Source: Ontholestes murinus
Lineage: Eukaryota > Arthropoda > Insecta > Coleoptera > Staphylinidae
DNA: 64,000 bases
Direction: 5' to 3'
Assembly: GCA_963969525.1 (NCBI GenBank)
Contig: OZ018396.1
Span: forward strand, 21,914,052-21,978,051
Part shown: positions 51,691-63,740 of the stretch, piece after piece
Position numbering within the stretch: position 1 is the stretch's first letter
Layout: each line of letters opens with the position of its first letter
The notes under the pieces: generated by a model
What the model saw: only the letters and a program-made list of their open reading frames with translations
Databases searched by the model: none
Told to the model about the DNA's origin: nothing
Position numbers and translations under genes: made by a program

Positions 51691-52560
51691 AACTTAAAGG
51701 AATTCAGTTCAGTACAGTAGAAGAAAGCAACACATAAGATATCTATCTGACACTATATTCTATACGAATTCTAACAAGGAAAACCGCTGCAATAGCTTGA
51801 GAATCCACTTGTTCCTTTCTTGGCGAAGGAATTGTATCGAATGATGTATGGTATGTACATTTTGGTTTAAATGGTTTAAAATTGGAGATTTCTGCCTGAA
51901 CCACAAGGGGCTATAATATTGCGAAAATGTCTCCCTGAAAATTCGACACACAAGAGCTTACAGAACCTAGCAATTGATTTCCAAATGCTTACATGAGATG
52001 AACAAAAAAAAGAAGCAATGGTTTCCGCATAAACTCACTGAAACTAACAAAAATCAACGAGTGGTGGTATCTTTCTCTGCTCAATAAACAGCGCCGAAAG
52101 ACTTTCTTTTGGAAAATTTTTACAGGCTATAAGAAATGGATACTCTATAATAATACGAAATGCAAAAAGTTATGGATAAATCCCGGCGAATCTTCACAAT
52201 CGGTCGCAAAATCCAATCGCGTGCTTTTTATGAGTTGTACTACACTTAATCTGCTCGAGTCAAGAATTGAAACGAAACTGACCGTATCCTGGAAGAAGAA
52301 CCAGTAAATTTTTGCATGACAACGCTAGGCCACATATTGCTTACAATATTCACTAGATATTGCTACATCCGATTGCCTCTTATTCCGGTCGATGGAACAC
52401 GCTTTGTGGATGAGATCCATTGTGTCCAAATGCGTAACATTTTTCCGAAAAGGAAATCAGCTGCCTGTAAAATAGTAATAGAAAGCAACGGCCAATACTT
52501 TGATTGAGACATTAATAAATCTTAAATGTGGCTGAAAAATGGATAATTCATTTTAACAAC
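51691..52560 (+). pseudogene. Mariner transposase remnant, third lineage
   Basis: Plus strand: RKTFFWKIFTGYKKWILYNNTKCKKLWINPGESSQSVAKSN (52085-52220, the block around GDEKWILYDN with the first Asp changed to Tyr), LLESRIETKL, FCMTTLGHILLTIFT-like (HDNARPH block, near 52310) and LLFRSMEHALWMRSIVSKCV near 52400. KKKWILYNN wording differs from the other two mariners, so it is another subfamily. Frameshifted, inactive. Confidence 0.8.
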
Positions 52561-53535
52561 GTAGTTATATCTATTATTGCATGTAAGAGATTTTGCTATG
52601 TACAATAAATAACGGTAAATGAAATTAATGATAATTTTGGATACTTACTGAAGACAGAAAATTTAATGCAAAATAAGTGGAGTTAGTAAAATTATAAAAT
52701 TTAGAGCTTTATTAGAAATATTTTAGCAAGGTTATTTATGCAAAGATCTTTCATTACACCCACCTTAAACTGGACCCGTATAAAATTCAATTGGTATACA
52801 AGAATTTAAGCCTTACGATGGCGGTCAAAGTGAAATGTTTCCTGGAAAATTAATATTTAGAAAATGTAACATAATTTGGTCTTCACACTGTCCTTATTTA
52901 AACCATTTGGGTTATCTTAAATTTAAAGTGCATTATCAATGAATATACCTGTAGAGACAACGAACGTAAGCACGTGCACTACCTATTTTCAGTTTACCTA
53001 GCGACATCTATCTAACTATTTATAACTATAACTAGGCGATTAACATCGTCCTACATACCTACTTTATTTCTTATTAAAGTTTGTAACCATATATATTTTG
53101 TTAGACGGTGATTAAAAAAATATATTTAAAAGTAATATTCCGTTCCTCACAAACCAATATTCAATGATAAAAACGCGGTTAAAATCCTTTCTTTAATGAT
53201 TTTATTTAAGCACTAGATGTACACTTTGGACACTATGTGTCCATTACCTCACCAGATGACGAATAAAAATATTTAATGGTTCTATTATAAAAGGTAATTA
53301 TTGTGCTATTCGCTATATTAGGCTTTCATTATAAATAATTTTGCATAATTAATTATCCTTTGTAGAGAAATAATTATTTCAACGGGTTATTTGCTTTGTC
53401 ATATTAATTTTGTAAATTAATAGCTAATTTATTTAAGATTAAATAAATTACTCAACATTTTATTTACATGAATTTTTAATTAAATCCATGAGTAAGTTTC
53501 AGAAATTATTCAATTCTTCTTTTTATTTCGATGGA
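52561..53535. other. AT-rich noncoding DNA
   Basis: No gene seen. 52930-53050 is a less AT-rich patch. Confidence 0.4.
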
Positions 53536-54010
53536 TCAGTCTTAAGCAATTCACGTAGATTTCCACCTGAAATACCCCAGCTCGTTGGGTCAGTACCGTC
53601 GAAAATTGCACGTAGTCAACAATAATTTAGCCTTTACTTATCTTACCCGAACGCGCCCCTTCAATTTCTTCTCCCGTTCCAGACGCAGCGGCAGGGCAAT
53701 CATCATTTCAGGTGGTGGCCCCGAGGTGGAAAAGGCGAGAAAAAGGGGAAACAGCCGCCAATTTCCTGCGGTGGAAATTGTTGGGCGTTTGCGCGCCCAG
53801 GTGTAATCCGGAAAATTATGCGTGAGGGCGGTCTCTGATCGCCCTGGCCCTAAATAACAATAAAGACGTCCGGATTATCCCGTAATTTTCGCCACCGCGC
53901 CCGCCCCCATTGCTGCCGCCACAAAAGAAATCCGCGATGAGTGCTCGGCAGCCCATTGTCTGCGACGAAATAACCATTGTGTGGGTTTACTTTTCTTTAG
54001 TAGAAACCAA
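53536..54010. promoter_or_regulatory. GC-rich noncoding island
   Basis: GC-rich sequence (ggtggccccgaggtgg, gcgcccaggtg, caccgcgcccgccccc) in an otherwise AT-rich region. No transposon similarity, and the 73-codon open frame 53585-53806 looks compositional. Candidate conserved noncoding element. Confidence 0.35.
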
Positions 54011-54299
54011 TGTCGGGACGAGAATGAATTTTTTTCTAGTCTAATAGCGTAATAAATTGGAATTATATAAAAATAAAGCCTGGAAGTTAACTATCGTTTT
54101 TTATCTAGTATCATTTGATTTTATTCTATATTTTTTAAAAAAAAGTCTACAATTATAAGAAAAAAACAATTTAATCAAATTATAATTTCGTTTTTAATTA
54201 TGCTTCCTGTGAGAGTAATTTTTTTCTGCAAATTGGAATATATGAACGAATATTTCATATTGAAAATCAACATATTATAAAGCAAAGCGGTAACAGTAC

Positions 54300-54740
54300 T
54301 CTCAGATTTATTTCCACTTAATTAAATTCAATTCTATAGGCGAATGTAAAATACGAAATGAACGCCACGCCACCTCATAAAAATTTGCAGACTCACATAT
54401 CCCCGCTCGTGCAAATATTAAGTGCACATGAACGATCCCCCAGTAATGCGCACGATTTTTCAAAATGAAATTCTTGTCGTGTTGCGAGCCTTTTATTGCG
54501 TCAATTAGGGTCATCGCTGTAGCAATAATGTCAATTTGGTGGCGGCCCTTTGTGATAAAAGCACTCGACTGGAATCACGGCGTCAATTTGCATCCAGCGG
54601 GGGGGATGCGTTATCAAGGCCGTTTAAAAAATATAGGCTCTTCGGGGAAATCCTAAGCCGTTTTATATACCGTATGGGTTTTAGAAATTGCGCATACGTG
54701 TTTATAAAAAAAAAATGGGGGGGAAATGGAAATATTCGTT
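54300..54740. promoter_or_regulatory. Noncoding island rich in homeobox-type words
   Basis: Balanced composition with many Hox/Cad-like words: CATAAAAAT, TTTTATTGCG, GTCAATTAGGGTCA, AATAATGTCAATTT, CTTTGTGATAAAA. No coding support on either strand. The clustering suggests an enhancer; that is inference. Confidence 0.4.
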
Positions 54741-54904
54741 GATCGTATCGGATATCATTTCGGATACGTATTCTTGATATCTATCCGATATATCGGTAGG
54801 AATTTGAAAAATGAGAACCTTAACTACTTTCAGATAGTATATACCTTCATAATAAAGTAAAGCCTTGCATGTGTAATCAAAATTGAAAGAGGTAAATGAA
54901 CGAT

Positions 54905-55020
54905 TTAAAGATTGCGTTGCTTTATACCTATCTATAAAAAGGGTGATAGTGAAAAATTAGAAAATTATAGACCAATAAGTATTTTGCCATGATTCTCAAA
55001 CATTCTAACACTATTCTAAA
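54905..55020 (+). pseudogene. LINE RT scrap
   Basis: FIPIYKKGDSEKLENYRPISILP, the 5' border of a jockey-like RT, with nothing recognisable on either side. Confidence 0.75.
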
Positions 55021-55550
55021 GTCATATTACTAACAAGTACAAGTACAATTCCTCCATCTGTTCTTTGACTCATTCGGTCTATTGTCATGAAGAATCCATA
55101 ATTAATTTTCTTCCTGTGGTTATTGTTCAGTTCGTGAGATCATTTATGCTTCTAAGTAAACATTATTTATATCAAATTAATTTAAAAGGTTAAATATTTA
55201 GTAGTTTAAGAAAAGGCGTGTAATAGACTATGTCTGGTATCATCGCTATTAACATTTTCGCCATTTAATGAGCAAAAATCAAGTGGCAGAAAGAGTTAAA
55301 GAGTAATGCCGTTTTTCTAACAGTGAGTTCAAGTCCAACTAAAATAAAGTATCATGTGTATCTAATTGTATTTATTCAGGAGTCATCTTTCTTTGGTAGT
55401 TAATTATTTTTTTAGACGCAGACGAGACTATAATCAGGAGTCACTCTTCGTCTCATAATACTTGATAAAATGTATGAATCTTCTGTTCATTGTGTATTCT
55501 AAATTATGTGTTATCCCATGTTGGTAATGACGGTTGTCCCTTCACTCTTT
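55021..55550. other. AT-rich noncoding DNA
   Basis: No supported feature. Confidence 0.3.
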
Positions 55551-57000
55551 CAATTTTTAGGTAGAGAACTATTAGGTTTATTAGACTCTAGTTCAACTAG
55601 AACTATTGTTAATAATCAATATTCTTGTATGTCCTTCATTAAGTCACACCCTTATTGAGAGTTTGATTTTTCGGTGAGGATGGGAATCATTCCGGATTTA
55701 AGATCTAAGAAATGGAAATTCTCGCTCTGAAACGAATAATTGTGAGGATAGTATTGATGCTTTGATCTGACAAAATTCGATTTCAACAAATGAACTTGTA
55801 TTATTCATGAAAATTGCGGAAATGGGTAACAGTTGAGAATGTACTTCTTTGATTAAACATAAAATTGAAGTTTTTGATTCTGTTTAACCAATTAAACAAA
55901 AATTTAATCCTGTTTCTCCTGCTTTGATGAAGCATATTGGCGACGAGTTAAGGGAAATGTTAGACAAATGGGTTATAAAACCATCTTCTAGTCCTTGGAG
56001 TAGTCCTATTGTAATTGTCCACAAGATAGATGATCCTTACAGGTGTTGCGTAGATTATCGTAAACTTAATACTGTGACAAACTCAGAGGTGCTCGTTATA
56101 TTTCTATGAAATCTGCTTATTGGCATATTCCAGTGGATAATACACTTGTCAATACTCAGTTTTCACAGTTCCTGGGCGTGAACCTTTGCAATTTAAATGT
56201 CTTTAAATGTTTTGGTCTTCACAATGCACCTGCCACTTGGCAAAGGCTTATTGAGTATGTACTTGGAGCAGATTTAGAGCCATTTGTATTTGTGTATCTT
56301 GACGATATTTTCATTGTTACGCAAACTTTTGAGCAAAATATATTCAGATTTTGACAAAAGTTATTAGAATTAACATTAAGTGAAGAAAAATTCCAGTTTT
56401 GTTAAAGTGAACTACGATATCTTGGATACGTAGTGTATGCTAATGGTCTTTGTGTTGATTCAGGAAAGGTCAATACCCTGTCACAAATTCCTACTCTAAC
56501 AAAAGTCGCAAAAAGGCGGTGTTCGTAGTATTATCGGAACAACTTCATGGAGATTCGACGTTAATACAACCCCTCATAGTATTAAAGAAAAACGTAAAAT
56601 TCTGTTAGAGTTCTCCTTAGGAAGAGTCTTTTAAGTTAATCAAAGAACGACTAATATTGCACCAGTACTATCACATCCAAATTTTGAACTACCTTTCACA
56701 ATGGCGAACGGGCTTTTTTCTATCTACCTAGGTCATTTACAAAACAAGAATGCAAGTAGTCTAATACGTAACGTGAGTGTCTTGCTGTGTTATGGGCAAT
56801 AGACAAATTGCGACCATATGTCAAATGTACTAAATTTACTGACATCACTGATCACTGGTCTTTGTGCTGGTTAAATAATTTGAAAGATACTACTGACAGA
56901 TTAGCTAGGTGGAGTGTTCGTTATCAACAATATAATTTCGACTTAGTACAGTACTTAGTTCTTCAGGCGGTGTTCGATGGAAAACTGCAGTTTTCCGTAG
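55551..57000 (+). pseudogene. Gypsy-type pol remnant
   Basis: Plus strand, decayed. A protease-like LLDSSSTRTIVNN lies near 55580. RT pieces at 55924-56109 (LREMLDKWVIKPSSSPWSSPIVIVHK, YRCCVDYRKLNTVT) and 56106-56354 (KSAYWHIPVDN, HNAPATWQRLIEYVL, FVYLDDIFIVTQTF). YLGYVV near 56420. RNase H pieces near 56700 and at 56787-57008 (DHWSLCWLNNLKDTTDRLARWSV). A family distinct from the 23.5-30.9 kb element; no LTRs seen. Confidence 0.8.
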
Positions 57001-58093
57001 ATTCCTGAGGTCAAAATATGATGATTTAACTTTATCCAAAAATTTACGGTTAAGCCGGAATTTGTCTTCAAAGTTTCAAATTTTTTTTATTTCTTTTGTT
57101 TATAACAATTGAACGCTTTATTCGATTTGAATGAAATTAATTATTAATAACTACCTTAGTATAATACATCATTTAAGTTATTATGGACATTAGTGATTAA
57201 CAGGAAATATAGAAAACAGTAGTACCACCACATAAAACCTAAAATATTTTTTTATTAGTGCATCCAATAAAAAATAAAAAAATACTGCTTAAAAGAGGAT
57301 TTGATTCTAAAACTTTTTTTTCTTAATAAAATTTGATATCTTGTATGGTTTTCGTACAAAAAAATTAAATATATTTTTTATCTAGTAAAACCATCAAATC
57401 GAAAATATAAATTATGTAAAATAATAATAATTAATTAATATTACTGAGTGTTTCTAAATCATTTATTGTTAACTTTATTATAGTTCATAAATATTCACAT
57501 TTGCAGCAAACAGATTTCTTGCTTGTATTAGGATTTTGCGAAGAAAATTGTTTAAAAAGTGTTAGATGTTGTTTTGATTTATTGTATCAATTAATATTAT
57601 TTAATTTTTATTCAATTGAATAAGTTGATTTACTTATTAATGAGTGCAAATCTGCATACTATATTCATATTTTATTTTTTTGTGCAAAAACCGTAAAATA
57701 TATCAAATATTATTAAGATACAAAAAAGTTTTAAAATTAATTGGTCTTTCAAGAAATACTTTTTTAGCTTTTATTGGATGCACCAATAAAAAAAAATTTA
57801 GTTTTTAAGTGGTGGTACTACTGTTTTTTATACTTCTTGTTAACCAATAATAGTCATAATAACTGAAATGATGTATTATATTATGGTAGTTATTAATAAT
57901 AAATTTCATTCAAATCGAATTAAGCGTTCAATTGTTATAAACAAAAGAAATACATTTTTTTGTAACTTTGAAGATAAATTCCGGCTTAACCGTAAATTTT
58001 TGGATATAGATAAGTTGTGTAAAATCATCATATTTTGACCCCAGGAATCTATGGTCCAGCCATTTCCCCGCATTAACGGGACACCCTGTATAT
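56963..58093. mobile_element. Foldback-like long inverted repeat, 1.1 kb
   Basis: Two arms of about 270 bp (56998-57270 and 57771-58051) are inverse copies with moderate divergence, around a 500-bp AT-rich loop. The right end runs out through 'aacgggacaccctgtatata', a terminal sequence often seen at ends of insect DNA transposons. The left end is more diverged. No transposase frame, so it is non-autonomous. It inserted at the end of the gypsy remnant. Confidence 0.75.
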
Positions 58094-58945
58094 ACAGGCT
58101 AAATGGAATAAATTCATTATTTCGGTCACTATACATATTTATAGAAAATCTGAAAACACATCAAATTTAAATTATAAATTGACATTCCTATATGTGAAAA
58201 TGTGATCCCTACCTTCAACCTATTTAGGGCGACAGGTATAAAACCCATTTTATAAATGGGAAGTATGGGCTTGTGATATATCGTTTGAAAGGTATCTTCA
58301 TTCCCATTAATTAACCTTATCCAGTTTGAAATTATATTTCCATCAAGAAAGTAACAAAAAAATACAGTTTGTTCAGGACTACGTTCGCGATCTCACACAT
58401 TTTCGCGAATTCGTCATAAAGTGCTAGTTTTTGCTGATTTTTCATTAGTAATATAATTATACACTTGTGTCAGTTCCATTTAATTATAACAGTGGTAATG
58501 CGATTTTAAATAATTTAATCAATTCTTCACGAGTCTCGCCATTCTACTCTCAGTGCGTTCATGTGTGTTTTTTTTACTAGACCGAGCATTGAACTCGACG
58601 AAGAAGACAGTGCCGTATTGGATTATTAATTAAAATAATTTTCTCCTCTGTTCTCTCTTGTTTCCCTTCCGTGGTTTTAAATAAGTCGTCACTACAGACC
58701 CAGTTGCGTGAAATTTGTCTTATCTATCCCAGTCCCATATTTGAATTGTCATTCAAAGAAAACGACTGTTACTTGTGTATGTTGTAATTCTAAAATAAAC
58801 AGGATTAATCTATAAATTGCACTGTCTTAGAAACGTATATTGGGGGTCTTGTGTTGATCTCTCCAACACCGAGCTACGCGCATTAAATACTAAGAAAGGG
58901 TTGAAGTGGTCCTGCAATAACTGTTAGAAATTAGGTGATGATATT
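58094..58945. other. Noncoding, possible LINE 5' UTR
   Basis: No coding support. Its position directly upstream of LINE ORF1 suggests part of it is the element's 5' untranslated region. Confidence 0.35.
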
Positions 58946-58991
58946 ACTCTAAACGCCAAAACCCTTAATTATTACACTTCAAACAGAACTG

Positions 58992-59306
58992 GTGCATCTG
59001 AAGAGTGCGCCTACATTACCCAATTTTACAAACGAGGATAATATGAATGAAATTATTAATGCAATGATGGAACGTCATGAGAAAAGGAAGAACATAATAA
59101 TTTATGGTATAATCGAAGGCAATTTCAGAACAAAAGAAGAACAAACTGAAGCAAACAAAAATATTGTTCACTCTATTTTAGATAAGATGTCCATAACTGC
59201 TAATATTACACCAGTATCAGGTGTCAATAAGAAACGACCCATTCGCATTACTCTTAACAATACAAAGGATGCAACTCAAAGAAGAATTTTAACGTCGCAA
59301 AAATGA
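58992..59306 (+). pseudogene. LINE ORF1 fragment
   Basis: 104 residues: MMERHEKRKNIIIYGIIEG, EEQTEANKNIVHSILDKMSI, KKRPIRITLNNTKDATQRRIL. This is the RRM-like part of an insect LINE ORF1; the upstream finger is lost. Confidence 0.75.
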
Positions 59307-59736
59307 AAGTGAAAACAATTTAAAAATCATTCATAAAAACGGTGTGCCTAAAATAATTTCTTTAAACTAGAAAACCCCGGCAGTTATAAATAAATATAAA
59401 TATTACCAAAATGTGCGCTGGCTAAACAGCAAAACTGAAGAACTTTATATCGAGTGATATTATAGTGATAGTGAGTATGATATAGTAACCATTACCGAAT
59501 CATGGTTAACAAATAACATGAATTCAGAGGAATTATTCAACAGTGACTATGTAGTTGTACGAACGGACCGTAACTCGTTACTAACTCTTAGGAAGTGAGG
59601 AGACGGTACTCTCGTTGCATGTAAGCGTCATATATTTGTGACAACTCTCGATCTTTATCAGATGTATGTCTTCCCTTTAATTGATTGTTGAGGAATTATT
59701 TCTAGATATAGACAATCAAAATTTCATGTCATTGTA

Positions 59737-59740
<4 letters not shown>

Positions 59741-59772
<32 letters not shown>
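59741..59772. repeat. (TA)n microsatellite in LINE
   Basis: About 32 bp of TA inside the decayed endonuclease region. Confidence 0.9.
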
Positions 59773-59774
<2 letters not shown>

Positions 59775-60619
59775 CCTTATATTATCAGTGGATTACGTCG
59801 ATATTTTTTGATTTACTGTTCTCCTGCATCAACGATAATAAAATTATTATTATTGGTGATTTTAATGCTCCTAACTATATTAATAATATATTAGATAAAA
59901 AAAACTGTGTCAATTCAATCGTTTATGTCATATAATAATTTGATTTAAATTAATGGAATATGTAATTCGAATAATAAACTACTGGAATTGAGTAATTTAT
60001 CTAGGGAGACTATTCCCTTTATTACGGAAGATATTTACCATCATTCCCTTCATGTTAATTTTAATATTTCAACAACCAGTTTCAGTAATTCAGAATTTAA
60101 TCATTTTAATAAAATATTTAATTTTAGGTATGTAAATTTCCAGATTTATACAAGGAATTAGCAAATATAAACTGGACTTTTTTTATCAGAGATCGAACAT
60201 TTTGATATTGCTGTTGATCAGTTTAACAACCTGCTTTACCCAGCATTCAATAAATATGTCCCGCTGAAAAAGTATCGATGTAATAATAGTTCTTTTCCGT
60301 CTTGGTATTCTTATGCCTTTATTCGATTAATAAAAAGTAAAACCTATTTACATAAACGATATAAAAGAACAAAATCGCAACATTCAGAATTTAAAGAAAC
60401 TAGAAACCTAGCTAAACACAGTATACATAATGATTATAATGCATTTATTCTTAACTCAGAATCAAATATAATTAAGGATCCAAAAAACTTCGTTAATTTA
60501 AAAAGGGGTTCATACGCAATTCCAAATACATTAAGAAACAACGATGCTTTATTTAGTACTCCCCAAGATATAGCTGATGGCTTTACACAACATTTTAGTT
60601 AAGTTTAAGAAAATACTAA

Positions 60620-60865
60620 ACAATGTAATTTACTAATAATTATAAAAAACACAAAAATATTTTCGTAAAATCTACAACAGATGAGTCTTATTAAGAACAA
60701 ATCACTTTTGAAACAACTACTTCTCTAGCTAATACCTCGACAGACATTGAATAATACAAAAGTAATTTGCGTGTTACAAAACAGCAAGGCTATCAAAGCA
60801 ACACTAGTTTGAACATATTTCTTTCTGTAAAATGAACTAAAAATGATTGAATATACGTTAAATAA
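60620..60865. repeat. Penelope-associated arm repeat
   Basis: About 240 bp closely matching 19723-19960 over its whole length (aaaaacac..., 'ctctagctaatac', 'cgacagacattgaataatac', 'aaaatgattga'). It interrupts a LINE. Target duplication is not clear and the hammerhead part is absent. Confidence 0.75.
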
Positions 60866-61530
60866 ATCGTTAGAATGCGTATTCAATATAGAATGCGTGC
60901 CACCACACTATTTCTACATAAAAATAATCAAAAGGATACAAAAACGGTTTCTAAAATATTTGCACTATGTAAGAACAGATACGTATTCTGCCCAAATTTA
61001 CCACTATAAGAATCTATTAGATTTTATTGATGAAGACTCCCTATACCTCAGACGCAAAATGGTCAGCCTTAAGACATTACACAAAATTGTGAATAATAAA
61101 TTAGATTGTGCTTTTCTGCTGTCACAATTTTCTTTAATGTACCATCTAACTTCACACGCGCAAGTAACTAATTTTATTATATCAGCGGGTCAAATACTAA
61201 TATTGGTTCTCGATCCCCAGTCAATGATATGTCTGGAAATTTTAATGTTATATACAAATATTGTGATATTCATAATGACAATCTTGATTTTATAATTCAA
61301 TCAGTAAGACAGAAATTCAAAGTACCAGTCACTATTTCCTAAATGAAGTTCTCTTCCCAAATTAATTATAAATATCACACATATCTGTTACAATAATCCC
61401 TTTTGTAATTATACATTAGTTACTATATTATCTCTGCTTAAGTTATTATTATACAATTTGTAAGTTTATTATTTTATTTTATGTTATGCAAATTATATTT
61501 AATTATTTTGTCCAGGAACAGGAATTTGTA
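60866..61530 (+). pseudogene. LINE RT C-terminal region and 3' end
   Basis: Open frame 60843-61295 includes IKIIKRIQKRFLKYLHYVRTDTY, KNLLDFIDEDSLYLRRKMVSLKTLHKIVNNKLDCAFLLSQ: the C-terminal part of jockey-like ORF2. This may be the remainder of the element at 58.9-60.6 kb with RT deleted, since the orientation is the same. Confidence 0.7.
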
Positions 61531-62227
61531 TTCTGTTGGGCCAACAACACGAATTTCAACAAATCAACAAATTGAAGTACTTAGGAATAACAATAAGTAA
61601 CAATACCGGAGATAATACAGAAATTGACGAAAAAATACAGAAGGCAAATAGTGCATACTACGCTAATCGGAAAGTCTTATCAAACAAAACAAATATACAA
61701 ATATATAAGACAGTAATAAGACCAATAATGACGTATGCTGAGGAAACAATGACAATGACAAAAAGAGATGAACTGAAACTAAGAGTAGCTGACAGAAAAA
61801 TGATTAGAAGATTGGTAGGACCAATAAGAAGGTGAAAGAAATCGAAGAACCAATGCAAAAATCTTAGAAATTCTTGAAGGGAAAGGTGAGATGAGCATTA
61901 TCAAGACTGCTCGCATAAAGTGGCTAGGGCACGTATGGAGATCGGGGAGCCATAGCAACACAAGATCGGTAATGGAATGGAAATCGAGTAAAAGGAAGAG
62001 AAGAGGAATACCAAATAGTAGATGGCAGGATGAAATGGAAGCTGACATTAAGAGTAGAGGAATTACCAATTTGAGGCAGAAAACAGAAGACAGGAAAAAA
62101 TGGAGAGAAATAGCCATGAAAGTCTAAACACTGATGCGACATAGAAAACAATAGATGATGGGGACTAATCCACCCCAAAAATGGATTGTAAGGGCTTCAG
62201 CAAGAAGCGGCGAAACTCCACAAGGAG

Positions 62228-62256
<29 letters not shown>
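61531..62256 (+). mobile_element. RTE-like LINE 3' end
   Basis: 61536-61835: INKLKYLGITISNNTGDNTEIDEKIQKANSAYYANRKVL and YKTVIRPIMTYAEETMTMTKRDELKLRVADRKMIRRLVGPI. Then 61891-62127: IIKTARIKWLGHVWRS, RRGIPNSRWQDEMEADI. These are the ordered C-terminal motifs of RTE-type ORF2. It ends in a TA microsatellite (62226-62254), and one frameshift separates the two parts. Confidence 0.85.
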
Positions 62257-62259
<3 letters not shown>

Positions 62260-62765
62260 GTTGTCTGCATTATTTAAAATTGAAGTAATCAGCCAAACCT
62301 TGAACAATCTAAAGATATTGGTCAAGAACTTTCTCTTACTAATTCATTACCGATTCCTCCCACCATTTAAGAAACTCTAGAATTTAGCTAGGCCACTAAA
62401 TAAATTTAAAAAAACTCGTCATAAACGGAAGTTATTATACTGCTGAATGACTAATAGAAGAAAGTTCCAATTAGAGTTTTTCTAATTATAAAATAACAAA
62501 ATAATAATATATAAAATAACAGTGCAATACAAACGTACACGTGCACGAGAAAATTCCACGCGAATTTCAAGTGAGTAATAGTAACCATATGATTTGTTAT
62601 ATTTACATCATTTTGTTCCTCACCCTCTATTTGTTAACCTTATCTTGCAAAGTCTGCTTTCCCAATTATTTATCTTTATATAAGTCATCACGATCGAACC
62701 CGTGATGTAAAGCGTGTAATCCCAGTTAATTTCCTTTTCTCCTTAAACTAAATTACTTTATTTAC
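62257..62765. other. AT-rich noncoding DNA
   Basis: No gene seen. Confidence 0.4.
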
Positions 62766-63364
62766 TCTGGTCAATAAGTGCGGTATTTGTGAACAGGCTA
62801 TTACACCTAATACTCCTTATATTAAATGCGCTGGAAATTGTCACAAAGCCGTTCATATAAAATTTTCTAAATTAAGTGATACAGACGTGTCTCTCATTAA
62901 TGGCAATAGCAATATTAAATATGTGTGTACCAAGCCAATGCGACACTGCAGTATCATTGGATATTTTAAGTAAAACATTTTATTAAATTTAAAGAAGAAA
63001 TACTTCAATCTTTTAATATAAAATTCAATGATTTGGAGAGGTGGACTTCAAAATTGGAAAGTGTTGAATCTTTAAATTCCATGAATCATGTTATTAATCA
63101 AGAGGATCTGATTGATGAGATTGAGGAAGGTTTCGCATATCGTCGAACATGATGGTTTTTAATTTACCGGCATTCAAAAGTTCTGACATGATAATGATGC
63201 AATATGTGAATTACTAAGACCTGATATTTTATTTGAGCCAAAATCACTGTTTAGAATTGGCAAAGTATCTAATAAGCCGAGAACTCTTAAATTATGGAAT
63301 ATATGGAACATTCCATCAGGGTCTGACTGGAAGAACATTCTGAAGAATGAAGTCCGCCTCCGAT

Positions 63365-63465
63365 TCCTGTGCTCAAAATGTATTGTATTTTTTGTGTATG
63401 TATCTATTAATGTATTTTGTTAACAGGAAATCCAAAGAATTATAATAAATAAATAAATAAATTAT
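63365..63465. mobile_element. Short 3'-end retroelement fragment in ORF1
   Basis: About 100 bp with no coding content ending in a (TAAA)n-like tail (aataaataaataaataaat) interrupts ORF1 between LRFLCSK and the next ORF1 piece. Likely a severely truncated LINE or SINE; family unknown. Confidence 0.45.
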
Positions 63466-63564
63466 GCTTTAATAATCGACAAGCTGCTGTCGATATACTA
63501 AAATATTCGAGGACTATAAACACGAATACTGTGAAATTTAAGGCGGATCTTACAAATAATCAGC

Positions 63565-63740
63565 GAAATCATATAATAAAATATATAAGTCCTTACGTTG
63601 TAGAAAATTCGCTAATAATTAGAAAAAACACGAAAATATTTCGTAAAATCTACAGAAAATGAGTCATATTAAGACTACAAGAAACAAATCATATTAGCTA
63701 GAGAAGTAGTTGTTTCAAATATTTTCGTGAAATCATATAA
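63565..63740. mobile_element. Penelope-associated insertion with 12-bp TSD
   Basis: 152 bp (63577-63728) flanked by GAAATCATATAA (63565-63576 and 63729-63740), splitting LINE ORF1 between LTNNQRNH and the following IINDEF. It begins TAAAATATATAAGTCC, the same terminus as the 20459 end of the 19.7-kb copy. It includes the 'aaaacacgaaaatatttcg' arm and a piece of the inverse arm. Confidence 0.8.

Larger units (their letters stand above)
58946..60640 (+). mobile_element. Jockey-like LINE, ORF1 end and endonuclease
   Basis: Plus strand. ORF1 C-terminal piece 58992-59306. The endonuclease starts near 59465 (IVTITESWLTNNMNSEELFNSDYVVVRTDRN). A TA microsatellite (59741-59772) has expanded within it. 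GDFNAP-like IIGDFNAPNYINN lies near 59845. A linker with RLIKSKTYLHKRYKRTKSQHSEFKETRNLAKHSIHNDYNAFI and IKDPKNFVNLKRGSYAIPN lies near 60320-60540. Interrupted at about 60620 by the Penelope-associated repeat. Frameshifts throughout. Confidence 0.8.
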
